From Heterohyrax brucei (Eukaryota; Chordata; Mammalia; Hyracoidea; Procaviidae): 64,000 nucleotides of DNA. The notes under the pieces are model-generated. The model saw only the letters and a program-made list of their open reading frames with translations. It ran no database searches and was not told the DNA's origin. Positions 1-11,193 of this stretch are shown here, piece by piece; the stretch's first letter is position 1; each line of letters begins with the position of its first letter. Position numbers and translations under genes: made by a program. Location: NCBI GenBank assembly GCA_028571685.1, contig CM053140.1, positions 218,197,323-218,261,322 of the forward strand. Direction: 5' to 3'.

Positions 1-589
1 GAAGGTATCACACCTTCTTCTGGGTCACACGTAGTACTTCACCTCTTGGGGCTCACCAGGACTTCAGTTTAGTTACAGGTCTAGAAGCCAGAGTCAGTAG
101 TGTGGAATTATTTTGATAACATTCAGCATTGTCTTGAAAACCATCCGCTTCAGGCAATGCTCTAGGCAAATGTCTCAGGCAAGCACTCCTTAGAGGCAGC
201 TGGACAGGGCTAATCTGGTAAAATGAAAGTGAAAGGGCTAATGGTTTTTCTAGGGAAGATGGTTTAACAGACAAGCAGTAATCTCTTCAACTGGGAGTGG
301 TGCCAAAGTCTGCAGAGCCTTCTGGTCCAAGTAAGGAATGTGTTTCAAATCCTTAGAACAAGGGGTTGAACATTCAGCAGAGGTGTAGCATCACTCATAT
401 TTGTGCTTTTCAAAACCACTTTGACTTCAGAGGTTCTCATCAGGAAGCTATAGTAGTTACACAGCTAAGCAATGATGATGACCCAGGCAGTGTCCATGCA
501 AAGAAGTGCATGACATGTAGATCGTCAACACAGCCTCAGGATGCTACGTGTCACGCTGGACTACCTCATTTCTCTCTCATAGCAACTCT
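1..589. other. Intergenic sequence, nothing recognised
   Basis: No repeat family or gene was recognised here. Short open frames on both strands (such as 53-274 minus and 366-656 plus) show no domain, no biased composition and no splice-flanked structure, so they are treated as chance. Confidence 0.5.
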
Positions 590-775
590 CTTTGGATTGT
601 TTCTATTATCATCTCCATTTCACAGAAAAAAGAAACTGACAAATCAAGCTGAGTGAACCACTGAAGACCACACTGCTTGTAAAAGGCAGAGCTGAAATTT
701 GAGCAAGGTATTCAAACTACATCCCTTCTAACCTACTTTCTTAACCATCATGCCATAATACTTCTGTTTCTAGCT
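590..775 (-). repeat. MIR-like SINE remnant
   Basis: The stretch reads like the reverse of an ancient mammalian MIR element: 'catctccatttcacag' followed by 'ggcagagctgaaatttgagc', matching the MIR core order of a fold near 'ccattttacagatgagg' and 'ggcagagctgggattcg'. It is strongly diverged, so the ends are approximate. Confidence 0.5.
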
Positions 776-905
776 TGAGCAACAAATGGTGCCATTTGTT
801 GAGACAGAAAACACAGGATAAATCATAAATTTGAGTGGGAAGAATGTTGTAAATTTAACTCTCAGTGAGCTTACGGGACATCCAAATGAAAACAAGCAGT
901 AGTCA

Positions 906-1497
906 TGTGACAAACGTTGTCAACACCCTGGCTACCCTCTTGATTCCTCTTGGTAACTGGCAGGTCTGTAGAAATCCTTGACTAGGACCTTACCACTATG
1001 GCTGAGGCAGGCCACCTTGTCCCTTACGATGTCATCAATAGGTTATTACCATTGTTTTTACCTGACAAACATTCAAGAAATCCAATCCAAATTCAGTTAG
1101 CAAGAGCAAGGCTTTATTGATGGATTTTCAAAAATCAGGGACCTGAGCCCACAGGAAAAAGAAGTGGGTCAGGGCATGCCAACAGTTTTTCACAAGCATT
1201 TTGTCCCCTAACTCACAAGTCCCTCCACTGGTTCGTCTCTGGCTGAGTACTATAGGGTGAACAGTCTTTCCTAGACATTGCCAAGTCCTATCATTTCCTC
1301 TTATGGTTACATTTCTTACGTCCCGAAAAGGTTCCCCTCCTGAATTCATCCTGTTTGTGCACACATGCCTCAGGTACATGGGCTCTGTGGCTGCCACATC
1401 ACCTAATAGTCTGTGCCCTGTGTCAGCTAGTAACTTCTCACCCTAGCCTTTGTTCCGCTTGTTCTGAAGATGACCATTTTGAAACTTATTTCTCACA
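906..1497 (-). repeat. 3' LTR of the provirus
   Basis: This copy aligns along its whole length with 18179-18729. It starts TGTGACAAAC and ends TTTCTCACA on the plus strand. On the coding (minus) strand it carries an intact AATAAA at 1118-1113, fitting the R region polyadenylation signal. About 35 bp near 1320-1356 are absent from the other LTR. The left flank GTCA is the target duplication. Confidence 0.88.
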
Positions 1498-3420
1498 AAT
1501 TCCCCCTTTTTCTTTTTTTACTTGTTGATCGCATTTTCATTGACGTTTTTCAAACTTTTCTAGTGTCTTTGGACTTTCCTTCTCATAGCGGGTGTCATCT
1601 GTGTGTGTCTCTAATAGTAATAGGTCAGTTTGCTGGTATGCCATGGGTGTCTGCTTACTGATGGCAGTCTCAATGCCACCCAACGTCACACATGCCCCTC
1701 CCTTCTCTGCCAGCATCTTGTCTAACGTTATTCTATTTTTCCAGGCCATCTGACTAGTGGCATCTAACTGGCTAGCTACCCATTGTAGGGCATCCCTAGT
1801 ATAGTTTATGTACCTTTGTTGGTTATAGTAGATGTAGCTAAACCAGTCTACATTTTCATCTATAGTAGACTACCATAAGAGTGTACCCCCAGATACTGTG
1901 ACTATCTGATTCCTAACCTTAAACTCGTTAGGAATCTCTCTAGGGACCCCAATGGAGTCTATAGAACTATGTGGATCAAAGAATCCAGGGAAAGATCTCT
2001 GGCCTGGGGTTTTCCACCAGGCTCAGCCCTCTCATGGAACACTAGGCTGAAGGGAATTGCTAGCTGGACAAAAGCACATGTCCCAATCCAATTGGACAGC
2101 AGCAAATCTCAGAGGTTCTCATTTCAACAATACCACCAGATGTCTACCCGCGGTACCCTGAGGGCTTGAATAGTTGCCCCTGCTAGGCTCACCACTGATG
2201 TTTTGGATGTGGGTACCAGTTGTCGACTCTGCTATAGGCACTGTGAACTCTGTGTTTCTTGCCTTGCAAGACAAGAAGAGTGGTTCATCCTCCCTATGGA
2301 GAATGAAGGGACCTCTCTTGGGTTTGACTTCTGTAGTGCAGGAGAGAGGACAAGCTCCTACAGGTGTCATTTCCCCCAAGTGTCCTTGTCTTGGTGCAGA
2401 GCCGACATGCAGTGCATTCCCATCAGATCTGAATCCCAACCAAGAGGAAAGGGAACTACTCGCACTTGTGGTCGACCAGCTGCACAGGTACAAAAATCAC
2501 TTTTGTTGAGAGCTTGCCCTGAATATTTGACCGGTTCCACTCAAGCATTCACACTTCCATATCCTGTCTCTATCTCTAAAGTTTGCCGTAAGTCTTTTAT
2601 TTCAATTTCTTATACTCTTTCAGGGTCATTGTAAAGTGACTGGGAATCATCACTGGTCAGTGGAGTAGGAGTGGCTTGGAGAACAGGTGTTGGGGCAGTT
2701 GTTGATTTGAACGTCAGCCTAGCAATGGGATCTGTGCCTGTTATGTCTGCCCCCAGTCTGTACACCCAACTGGTGGCCATTGAATTAAGGTAGCTGGGGG
2801 TATTAATGGACAGCAGTAAAGAGTTGCAATCTAATTCTTTACAGGTGGAGAATGTTTCACCCTTATAAAAGTGTATCCTTTTGTTTAATCCCTTCCAGCA
2901 GTTGGAGGATGATGTACTATATGTCCATCCCCCATAACTGGTTGTCCACCATACATTGAACCAACTGGGACACTGGAATACAGATCCTCTTTTGTTCCAG
3001 TTATCCGGGCTATCTTCAGGGCATAAGTATTTATCTGAGCTCTCTAGCTGTCTTGGGCACTGGGGCTAGCTGTCTTTGATAGTTCAAGTCTCCACATGAC
3101 AAGACCTGACAAGCATCGAATTTTAGGGGTGATGTAGTTTTGGTCGCGTTAATTTGACTGGGGCACATGAAATCAGGACACTATTCCTAATGTAATAATC
3201 CATTTTAATCTCTTCATTTCCCAGGAGCAAAGCCTTTTCTTTATAGAGGGGTAATTGTGGAATATCCTCGCGCGCTCTCCTGAGAGTCACCTTGAGGGGT
3301 TCCCTGGGTGAGGGATGCACATCACACTGATTAGCAGTTCTCTCCTGGGAAGAGATTTTCTCAGCAGGACCCTCACTCTTATAGAGTGAGTCCATCCCTT
3401 TTCTGCAGTCCAGACAGCCA
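1498..3420 (-). pseudogene. env: env remnant (surface and transmembrane regions, degenerate)
   Basis: This stretch lies between the end of integrase and the 3' LTR, where env belongs. On the minus strand a transmembrane-subunit-like section is readable from about 1970 to 1655. It includes a run with many aromatic and asparagine residues, then a 'LDKMLAEKGGAC' segment near 1725-1665 that resembles the conserved heptad and disulphide-loop region of gammaretroviral-type envelope transmembrane subunits. The CX6CC partner cysteines expected just downstream are not visible and the frame runs to a stop at 1537. Upstream, the surface-subunit part is only short frames (such as 3123-3395) with no recognised domain. 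No intact envelope protein is possible from this copy. The call rests mainly on position plus the transmembrane motif. Confidence 0.6.
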
Positions 3421-3430
3421 TCTCAGTGGT

Positions 3431-3802
3431 CTAGACCACTTGATAAGGGCCCTCCCAGTTTGGCTGAAGTTTGTCTTCTTTCCAGGTCTTGATCAACACC
3501 AAATCCGCTAGCCAGAAGTGATGAACAGTGAATTCAAGGAGAAGGGTTTGTGCCAGGAGTCCTTTTGACCTGAGGGTTGACAGAGAAAAAAAGGAAAGAG
3601 CCAGTACATAATTCTTCAGAAATTGATCTTTGGTTTCCATGGTGGGCAGGTCTGTGGCCCTACCAAGGTAGGGGAGTCCATACAATTGTTCATAAGGGGA
3701 TAACCCAAGATCTTCCTTTGGGGCCATCCTGATTCTGAGGAGGGCTATGGGGAGGCACTTGGTCCATGGTAATTTAGTCTCTAAAACTAGTTTTGTGATC
3801 TG
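3431..3802 (-). pseudogene. pol: Integrase C-terminal part (after L1 split)
   Basis: A 98-codon open segment on the minus strand (3431-3727) begins with 'LSPYEQLYG' and ends with a 'WEGPYQVV' block, the GPY-type C-terminal module seen in gammaretroviral and Metaviridae integrases, which helps DNA binding. It continues upstream to 3815, where the L1 insertion 3816-5262 separates it from the catalytic core. Rejoining across the 13-bp duplication keeps the integrase order (core, then C-terminal domain). Stops interrupt the frame, so this is a relic. Confidence 0.75.
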
Positions 3803-3815
3803 TTGTTTAACAGTT

Positions 3816-5262
3816 GTTTTTTCATTATTGTTATGACTGAGTGAAAATGTACATTCTCATATAAATTTGCATACCCACCTATATGCACCTCCCACTGCTC
3901 TCCCTGCCCAGTGACAGCACACTCTTCCTCTCCACTCCATACATTTCTTATCCTACTAACAATCTCCTATCCTCTCCTCTCCACCCACTCCCCCACCTCC
4001 AGTAAGAGGTCAGCAAGACAACATCCTCTTGATGCACAGGACCTTAAAGTGCACACATGATATGGTCACTGTGTTGCCAAGCCCAACCAATTCCTGTCTG
4101 AAGAGTTGACCTCCATTATGATTTATGGACAGGGGCATCATCAAGGCCAGGCGCCATGCTCCCAGGGGAACACCAGGGCCCCTGGACTATCAGTTGTGGT
4201 CTTCTAGTGGAGATCTCAGGGTGCACCCCTTTTTATTCTTGTGTTGCTAGTGACACTCAACTGTGTGAGCTCCATCACAGCTGTCACTGGTGGTGGCTGG
4301 GCATCATTAGGTTCTTCCAGTCACAAGTCAGTGTAGTCACCCACTCACATGGGTCTCTCTGTCTTCTCGGTTCTCATTCCCCCATGTCATTTTGGTCTTT
4401 GGTGATCCTCCATTCTTGCTGAGTTGGGAAAATTTGCTGTACCCTCAGATGGCAGCTTAACGGCTTTTAAGACCCCAGATGCCACTCACCAATGTTGGGT
4501 GCAGAAGACTCTCTTAGCAAAATGCTAGTTGTACCAATTGGCCTCGATTTCCCCTGAGAGCATGGCCCCGGAATCCCCACTCCAGCTACTCTATCTTTGC
4601 AATATTGAGTTAAGATGGGAAGAGTAATCATGTTACATTGAAGTCCAGCTAATATTGATCTTCTTTCTAATGTGTGCTGTCACAGATTTCATCCAACCAA
4701 ATTTCTATAAATTATCTAATCTAAACCCTCCCCTGCCCCCTGGCTTGCCTTCCCTCACTCTACACCCTTGCTGTCATCGAAGAGTCTTTCCTTCTATGCA
4801 TGAGTCTGATTTTAAGTTCTTATTGTAGGGGTCTCATACAATATTTGTCCTTTTGTTGCTGACAGCTTTCACTCAGCATAATGTCCTCCAATTGAAACCA
4901 GGTTATGAGATGTTTCCTAAAATCATCATTGTTCTTTATGATTGCATAGTGTTCCACTGAGTATACATACCATAATTTACCTATCCATTTCTCTGCTGCT
5001 GGTCATCTGGATTGATTCCACCTTTTTGCTATTGTGGACTGTACTGCAATAAAGATTTATGTGCATGTATCAGTTGGTGCGAACAGCCTTGATTCTGTAG
5101 GATATATTTCTAGCAGTGGAATTACTGGGTCAAATAGTATATCTATATCCATTTTTTAAAGAAGCACCAGATTGCTTTCCAAAGAGGTTGTACCATTTTG
5201 CAATCCCACCAACAGTGTAGGAGAGTTCCAATTTCTCCACAGCCTCTCCAGCATTTGTTGTT
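3816..5262 (-). mobile_element. 5'-truncated L1 (ORF2 end plus 3'UTR) inserted in proviral integrase
   Basis: The sequence is a minus-strand L1: its 3' end sits at the left with an A-rich tail, a 3'UTR spans roughly 3830-4880, and the last part of ORF2 spans roughly 4880-5262 (compare the same block at 52800-53230). A 13-bp imperfect duplication, TTGTTTAACAGTT at 3803-3815 and TTGTTTAAGAGTT at 5263-5275, frames the insert. The 3'UTR shares the 'ccaccaccagtgacag'-type block found in all other L1 tails of this window. Confidence 0.88.
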
Positions 5263-5950
5263 TTGTTTAAGAGTTTGAGTCATTCTTTCTACTTTTCCAG
5301 AAGAAGGAGGGTGCCAGGGAGCATGGTAATCCTAACTGATATTCAAACTTTCCATTACTTCCTTCAGTATTCCAGAAGTAAAGTGGCTTCCACTGTCTAA
5401 GGCAATGTTTTCTACTAGACCAAACCTAAGTATAATCACTTCTAGGATGATTTTGATAACACTGCTAGTAGTAGCAGAGGCCAAATGGAAGCCCTCGACC
5501 CGGCCAGAAAGATGACCTACTATTATTACCAGCAGATATTTCAGCCTTGCTATTCCGGACAGTTCCGTGAAATCCACTTGAATGCTCTGGAAGGGCCCCA
5601 GCCCTGGAAGCCTTCCTCCTGCAAGGTGCTTTCTAAGTACCTTCTTATTGATTTTCAGACAGGTTATGCAACCCCCACATATCTGCTTGGTGACAGTGTA
5701 GATGCCCACACACTTGTGGTTTCTGAGCACAGCATCAGACATAGCTTGTGAACCACATTGACTCCCTCTATGCAGTATGGACAACAGTTCCCTCGTCATG
5801 TGTTGGCTTATCATTTCTCTCCCACCCAGGAGAACCCACTGTCTGTCCCTAGTCTGGGTGGTCCAGTTTTGGTTAATTCTTCTTGTTCCTCTGGAGTAAA
5901 TTGAGGTCTTATTGTCACCTCCAGGACACAGGGTATTAGACTAAGAAGTT
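5263..5950 (-). pseudogene. pol: Integrase zinc-binding and catalytic core
   Basis: The minus-strand open segment 5332-5814 (160 codons) carries a CX2C pair ('CGGCITC', residues 47-52) at the end of the N-terminal zinc-binding region. The core follows with 'QVDFTEL' (first Asp, codon 5574-5572) and 'LDSGSHFTSG' (second Asp, codon 5397-5395). After a stop near 5330, 'SSGKVERM' supplies the Glu (codon 5289-5287) in the same frame. The spacing between the last two acids is 35 residues, the D,D(35)E arrangement of retroviral integrases. This enzyme would join proviral DNA ends to host DNA. The in-frame stop and the L1 just downstream mean it is dead. Confidence 0.88.
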
Positions 5951-6960
5951 GGATCTCTCCCTTTAGGGAGGCTTGTTTGGCCATTTCATCTTCAAGTCAG
6001 TTACAGGCAGCATCCATGCTGCTTCTCTTCTGCTAACCACTCACAGACCACTGCTATTGCTGTGGGGAACAAGAGGCTGTCTAAGACTTGCCTAACCAAG
6101 TTTCCATGGACCAGTTCTTTTCTCTTGCTGCTCATGAGCCCCCATTCCCTCCAAATTTTACCAAAGGTATGTATGACCCCCTAGGAAAATTTTAGTCCAC
6201 ATCAACGATGCTTTCTTGACCCTAGAGAAATTTTAGGGCTTGATCAAGGGCATACAGCATGCAAGTTTGTGCTAACCAAATATTAGGCAATCTCTCTTTC
6301 TCATAGAGGGACTGATTTATCCCATCCACTTTTGCATAGCCATTACGTCCCTTTCTCTCAACTATTCAGGAGGACCCATCCACAAACAGCCTGTCTCCTT
6401 CATGTGAGGGAATCTCTCTTAGGTCTTGTCTAACTTTGTTTGGCATTCTAGAATGTCTACACAGCTATGTTCCAGGGCTTCTGGGCTTCCTTCCCCTTTC
6501 CACAGAAAGCTATCAGGGTTTAGGCAAGCCTCGGTGGTCAAGACCAGGTCATCCTTTTCTAGTAGTACTGCCTCATATTTTAAAATTTGAGAGTCTGTCA
6601 ACCATCTCCCTGCTCCTTGGTTTAAGATGTTTCTGACTGTGGAGTATTCACAAAGGTCAGCTTCTGGCTTTCCTCCACCAATAGAGCAGTAGCAGCTACT
6701 GCCTGGACACATTCTGGCCACCCTCTTGAAACAGGATCCAACAGTTTGGACACAAAGGCAACAGGCTGCTTCTCCCCTCCCCTGCATATGCAGGTGAGGA
6801 CTTCAAGAGCCACACCTGGATCCACCGTAGCAAATAGGTGAGAGGGCTTCTCTAAGGATGGTAGTACCAGAACTGGTGCTATAATCAGGGCATGTTTTAG
6901 GTCCTCCACTGCCTGAATTTAGGGATAGGACTAAGCCAGGGGGTCAGGCTCTTCTAAAAG
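5951..6960 (-). pseudogene. pol: RNase H and connection region of pol
   Basis: The minus-strand segment 6622-6909 reads as the connection region between reverse transcriptase and RNase H of a gammaretroviral pol, with 'QPVAFVSKLLDPVSRGWP' as the clearest match. A frame change near 6640 moves the reading into 6419-6640 ('GRWLTDSQILKYEAVLLE'). Further on, 'LFVDGSS' (Asp codon at 6380-6378) marks the start of the RNase H fold. RNase H would remove the RNA strand of the RNA/DNA hybrid. Several stops and at least one frameshift make it non-functional. Confidence 0.8.
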
Positions 6961-7239
6961 CTTGAGGTGCAAGACTTTTGCTCTTTGGACATAGGAATCA
7001 ATCCATAGCCAACAATAGTGGGTTAATCTTAATGGCTTCCTGAGCTATCTCTTTGTCTTATGTAGAGTCAGTTCACAATCCCTCAAATTTGCTCTGGATT
7101 TATCCCCCACTTCCCTTCACTGATCAGGTGTCCTAGGTACTTCATCTGCTTTTCTATAGTTTACTTTTAGAGACCCATAGCCCTTTTCTGGCCAGGAACT
7201 TGAGTAGACTAATAGTAGTTTCTTGCACCTGGCCCTTGT

Positions 7240-7762
7240 TTTTCCCTGAGACTAATAAGTCATCCACATACTGCAATAACTGGGTTCCTGCATGTGGTTA
7301 AAACTCTTCCAAAACTCTTTCTAGAACCCGGCTGAATAAATTTGGGGCCTCAGAGAAGCCCTGTTGCAGCACTGTCCAGTGGTACTGCTGCTTCCTTCCA
7401 GTCTGGGAGTGTTTCCACTCAAAAGCAAAGAGATCTCTTCTTTCAGAGTCAAGGGGGAATGCCCAGAACGCATCCTTTAAGCCTATCAAACTAAGCCACT
7501 TATGTTCATATGGGATCCTACTGAGGAGGATATAAGGGTTAAGAACCACTGAATGGTAGATGTGGACACTTCAATTTATGGCCCTCAGGTCCTGTACCAG
7601 CCTGTATGTCCCATTGTATTTCTTAACTGGGAGGATCAGGGTGTTGTAGGTTGACTTATGGGCTTCTAGGAGGCCATCTCTCACTAAATCTTCTATTACT
7701 GGCTGCAAGACCTTCCACCCCTCAGTGCAAATAGGGTATTGGGTTCTACAGACCGCCACCCC
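7240..7762 (-). pseudogene. pol: Reverse transcriptase fingers and palm
   Basis: Two minus-strand segments carry it: 7571-7759 ('LPVKKYNGTYRLVQDLRAIN', the fingers motif) and 7298-7549 ('GLKDAFWAFPLD', palm motif A with its Asp, then 'LQQGFSEAPNLF'). The catalytic YVDD follows at 7270-7259. Residue order and spacing fit gammaretroviral reverse transcriptase. One stop separates the two segments and another lies before YVDD. The N-terminal part of the enzyme is missing because of a deletion that joins it almost directly to the protease active site. Confidence 0.88.
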
Positions 7763-7847
7763 TTGTTTCTTCAGTTCCTTTCAGTTGGCAGGTCAGGCAG
7801 GATCAGGTGGCCCCAGTGTCAACTAGGAAAGTCACTTCTGGCTCATT
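7763..7847 (-). pseudogene. pro: Protease remnant with active site
   Basis: On the minus strand 'EPEVTFLVDTGAT' is readable, with the catalytic Asp at 7820-7818, followed directly by a stop. This is the Asp-Thr/Ser-Gly signature of retroviral aspartic protease, which would cut Gag and Pol. Only about 60 bases separate it from reverse transcriptase sequence, so the rest of protease and the start of reverse transcriptase are deleted. Its upstream part is separated by the large L1 that starts near 7848. Confidence 0.8.
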
Positions 7848-8707
7848 TTGGTGGTGGAGAACCAAGATGGGGAAGAAACAACCCATTCCTCAAACAACTA
7901 AGAACCTCAAAATTAATGAAATCCACCAAATGCAGCAATCTATAAGGACTAACCAGTGCTTAGCGTACCGTAAGTACAAAGGGAGCCAAAGAAAGATCTT
8001 AGGAGCCCTGAACCACCTCAGATAAAACAACATGGCCTGGGTGGATCTCTGCAAAACTGAAGGCAACCCAGGTGGGGAGAAATCTCACCTCCATCAAATC
8101 TTAGCAAACAAGGAGAGGTGGGAAACAAGAGCTGGGGCAACCCTGTACGTGACTAAAGAGACCTGCTCCAGACTAAGCATCACAGCCACAGCTTACAGCC
8201 CAGACCTAAAAATACCCAATCAAGTTGGAACACTCTGGAACTAGGCTGGCCATCTGTCAATGCCCCACCAGACCCACCAGCCAGGTGGTCAGGTGCCGAC
8301 TCAGAGTGGCAAGGGACTGGCAGACCTTGGCTGGAGGAGCAGGGAGACAGAGTAGGAGGCAAAGGGACATGGGGACAGGACTCCCAGTGTCCCAGGGCAA
8401 TAGGCAAGAGAGGGCAGAGCTGGGTGGAGCACACAAGTGTGTGCTCCGCATAGCAGGCTGTAGTCCTGTGTGGGACTGGGAGGCCTGGGCCCAGGCGCCA
8501 CATGGCTATTGAGATTGTGGGACTTGGGAGGGAAGGAGTGAATGGCCCTGCTGCTAGCAGACCTGGGACCAGCCTTGCAGCCAATATTCAGAAAGCTCTG
8601 GGATCCCATGGCCTGGGGACTGAGAGAAGACAGTTGGGAGAGGATTGGAGCCACGTGGGCCAGTGAGGCTTGGGCTCGTGCAACCAGGCAGGTCTGCAGT
8701 GATCCCC

Positions 8708-9172
8708 CAGCAGCTGTGTAGCCATTGTAGCCATGCCTGAGAGATCTGAGCTCAGGTGACCATGAGGGGAGGTCAGTGAGTGCCAGCAGCTAGGCAGCCA
8801 TTAGTGCTGTGTGCACTGGGAAGGCTTTGCTTCAGGTGAACCAGGAGGAGTGCCCCAGCGACTAGGTAGCCATTAGAGCGAAGTGCAGCAAGGAAGTCTG
8901 AACTCAAGTGACCCAGGGGGAGTGAAGTTATCACCCTAGCAGCTGGCAGCCATTGGAGCCATGCACTGTGGGGAGATCTGGGCTCAGGAGACAGTAGGGG
9001 AAGGGCAGTGAGTACCAGCAGCTAGGCAGTCATGCATACACCTGGAAGGCTCAAGCTCAGGTGAACTGGGAGGAGAGGAGAGATGGACCAGCAGCTGGAC
9101 AGCCATTGCTGCCATGTGCACCAAGGCGAACTGGGCTCAGGTGACCTGTGGCGGGGAATGCTTGTTCTGGCA
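8708..9172 (+). repeat. Six tandem ~75-bp units in the L1 5'UTR
   Basis: Six degenerate copies begin with 'ccagcagctaggcagcc'-like sequence at about 8708, 8783, 8854, 8934, 9015 and 9088, so spacings are 71-81 bp. Each continues with a 'ctgagctcaggtgacc'-like block. L1 5'UTRs often carry repeated promoter units, so these may be the ancestral promoter array of this L1. Confidence 0.78.
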
Positions 9173-9572
9173 TCTATGCAGCCAAAGGCACAAGTAAGTG
9201 ACCACTCCCTCTCCCTACACTTCAGTCTGAGGCTGAGTCTCCTTGAGGAAACTGCCCAAATCAGAGGCAGCTGCAACAGCACTTGAGTCCTGTCCACCTT
9301 GGAGTGGCTGTGAAACTGTGGCACTTGGCAAATGACACACACACACACACACACCCCATCCAGAGGCAGAAGTAGTGATGGTACTGCTGAAAGCAGGTCC
9401 AACTACCCCACCCAGGAGCTGTACCAGCAACAGCAGCAGACCAGTGCATGACAATAAGAGCAAGCAACAGAAAATAATCAGACTGCAGGGAGAATCTACA
9501 GCCCATCTCCAACAGAGAGATGCTGGTCAGGCCAAGTGAACTATTAAGTGACTTTCACTGCAACAATTTCCA

Positions 9573-10515
9573 GATGCCTTGGAGACAACAATCAATCTCT
9601 AAACACCCGAAAAAGCAGACTACCATGGCTTTTGACAACCCCAAAAATAAAGCTTCAATGGCTTTCCCAGATGAAGAAGAGTTCCTACAATTATCAGAAA
9701 CAGAATACATAAGATTGATGTACAGAGCTGTGCAAGATATCAAGAGAGAGATTAGGCAAAATGCAACACAGCACACTGAAAAATTAAATAAGCTCCAAGA
9801 AATGCTTGAGTAGCAATGATCTGAAATTCAACAGATTAAAAATAAAATCTCTGATCTTGATAATTCAATAGAAAGTCAAAGGAGTAGGACTGAGGACATG
9901 GAAGGCAGAATTGTGCACTTGAAGACAAAGTAAATGACACCAGCATACAAGAATAAAAATCAGATAAAAGATTCAGTAAGAGTGAAGAATCCCTAAGGGT
10001 GACATGAGATTCTATTTAGAGAAATAGTATCCATATGATCAGAGTACCAGAACAAGGTGGGATAGCTGAAAATACAGAACAAAGAGTTCAAGACCTGCTG
10101 ACAGAAAACTTCCCTGATATCATGAAAGATGAGGAGATCCCCATTCAGGATGCTTATCGAACCCAAAAGAAATACACCAAGGCATATCATAATCAAGCTC
10201 ATTAAAGCTAGAGATAAGGAGAGACTACTAGAGGCATCCAAAAATAAGCAAAAAACAATACACAAAGGAAAAATTAAGATTAAGCTCTGACTACTTAGCT
10301 GTAATGATGCTAACCAGAAGACAGTGGGTAACGTAGACAAAGCCCTGAAGGAAAAAAACTGTCAAATGAGAATAATATATTCTGTAAAGTTGTCTCTCAA
10401 ATATGAAAGTGAAATTAAGACTTTCACAGATCTACAGAAATTTGGACAATTTGTAAGACTCAAACCAAAATGACAAGAAATATTAAAGGAAGTTCTTAGA
10501 TTAGAAAATCAATAG
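9573..10515 (+). pseudogene. L1 ORF1 (ORF1p RNA-binding protein), dead
   Basis: ORF1p is the trimeric coiled-coil RNA chaperone that coats L1 RNA. Here the first ~80 codons (to a stop at 9811-9813) read 'FPDEEEFLQLSETEYIRLMY', a block repeated almost the same in the other L1s at 36540 and 28140, followed by a coiled-coil-like charged section. The RNA-recognition part follows in shifted frames ('LTENFPDIMKDEE' near 10095-10135), and the C-terminal domain ends at the TAG at 10513-10515. At least several stops and frameshifts are present. Confidence 0.75.
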
Positions 10516-10879
10516 CATTAGATGTATACCTAACCATCCAGCACTCAACAAAGCATCCAGATGACATCAAGAAAGGAAATCCAAAAATGATAACCAAAAC
10601 AAAATCACAAAAAATAGAAACTCAGAGATCTCAAGATATCACTGACAACTTCATTATATGAAAAGAAGGGTCAAAGAAAGGTAGACACAGACCTTCCAGA
10701 TGTGGAGAAAGACAAGGAGATACACAGACACTGAAGTTTGGACTACTTTTAGATTAATAAAAAGTACTAAGGGAGTAAACTGCAAAAGAAACCTGTAATT
10801 TTGCACATCAGAAAGCAACATACAAAATCACATTTTCAAGAAAACAAACACCAAAAGCCACTAAAAGAAAATACATAAA

Positions 10880-11193
10880 CCCATAAATTATAACAAAGGT
10901 CTACTCTTTGGACAGGAATGGATTGGACTTGGCAATGCAGAGTGACCATATATTGGATGCACTTTACGGTTCTATACATCTATAGGATATCATCCTGCTG
11001 ACCTCTGGCTGGAAGAAGGAGAATGGGTGGAGAAGAGGGGAAAGGAGGCTGTTGGGAGGACGAGACATGTATGGAGCAGAGAGGAATTAGTGTGCTGTCA
11101 CTGGACAGGGAGAGCAGCAGAAGCTGCATATAGGTAGGCATGTAAATTTATACAGGAATGTACATTTTCACTCAGTCATGTTAAATAAAAAAG
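10880..11193 (+). mobile_element. L1 3' end nested between ORF1 and ORF2 of the host L1
   Basis: About 314 bp match the last part of another L1 3'UTR at 42245-42550 ('aatggattggacttgg', then 'tgctgtcac', then 'gtacattttcactcag') and end in 'taaataaaaaagaaag'. A perfect 16-bp duplication, AAAGAAAATACATAAA, stands on both sides (10864-10879 and 11194-11209). This is an extreme 5' truncation, usual for L1 insertions. Confidence 0.9.

Noticed and set aside
2119..2634. Open frames of 111-143 codons on both strands
   Set aside because: They fall in the decayed env region, overlap each other in opposite directions, and the plus-strand ones are antisense to the provirus.
8180..8654. Overlapping open frames on both strands rich in Pro, Ser, Leu and Ala
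   Set aside because: They lie in the GC-rich L1 5'UTR; composition alone explains them and no domain is seen.
9334..9355. Short (AC)n run
   Set aside because: About ten dinucleotide units within an L1 5'UTR; ordinary and too short to list as a separate feature.
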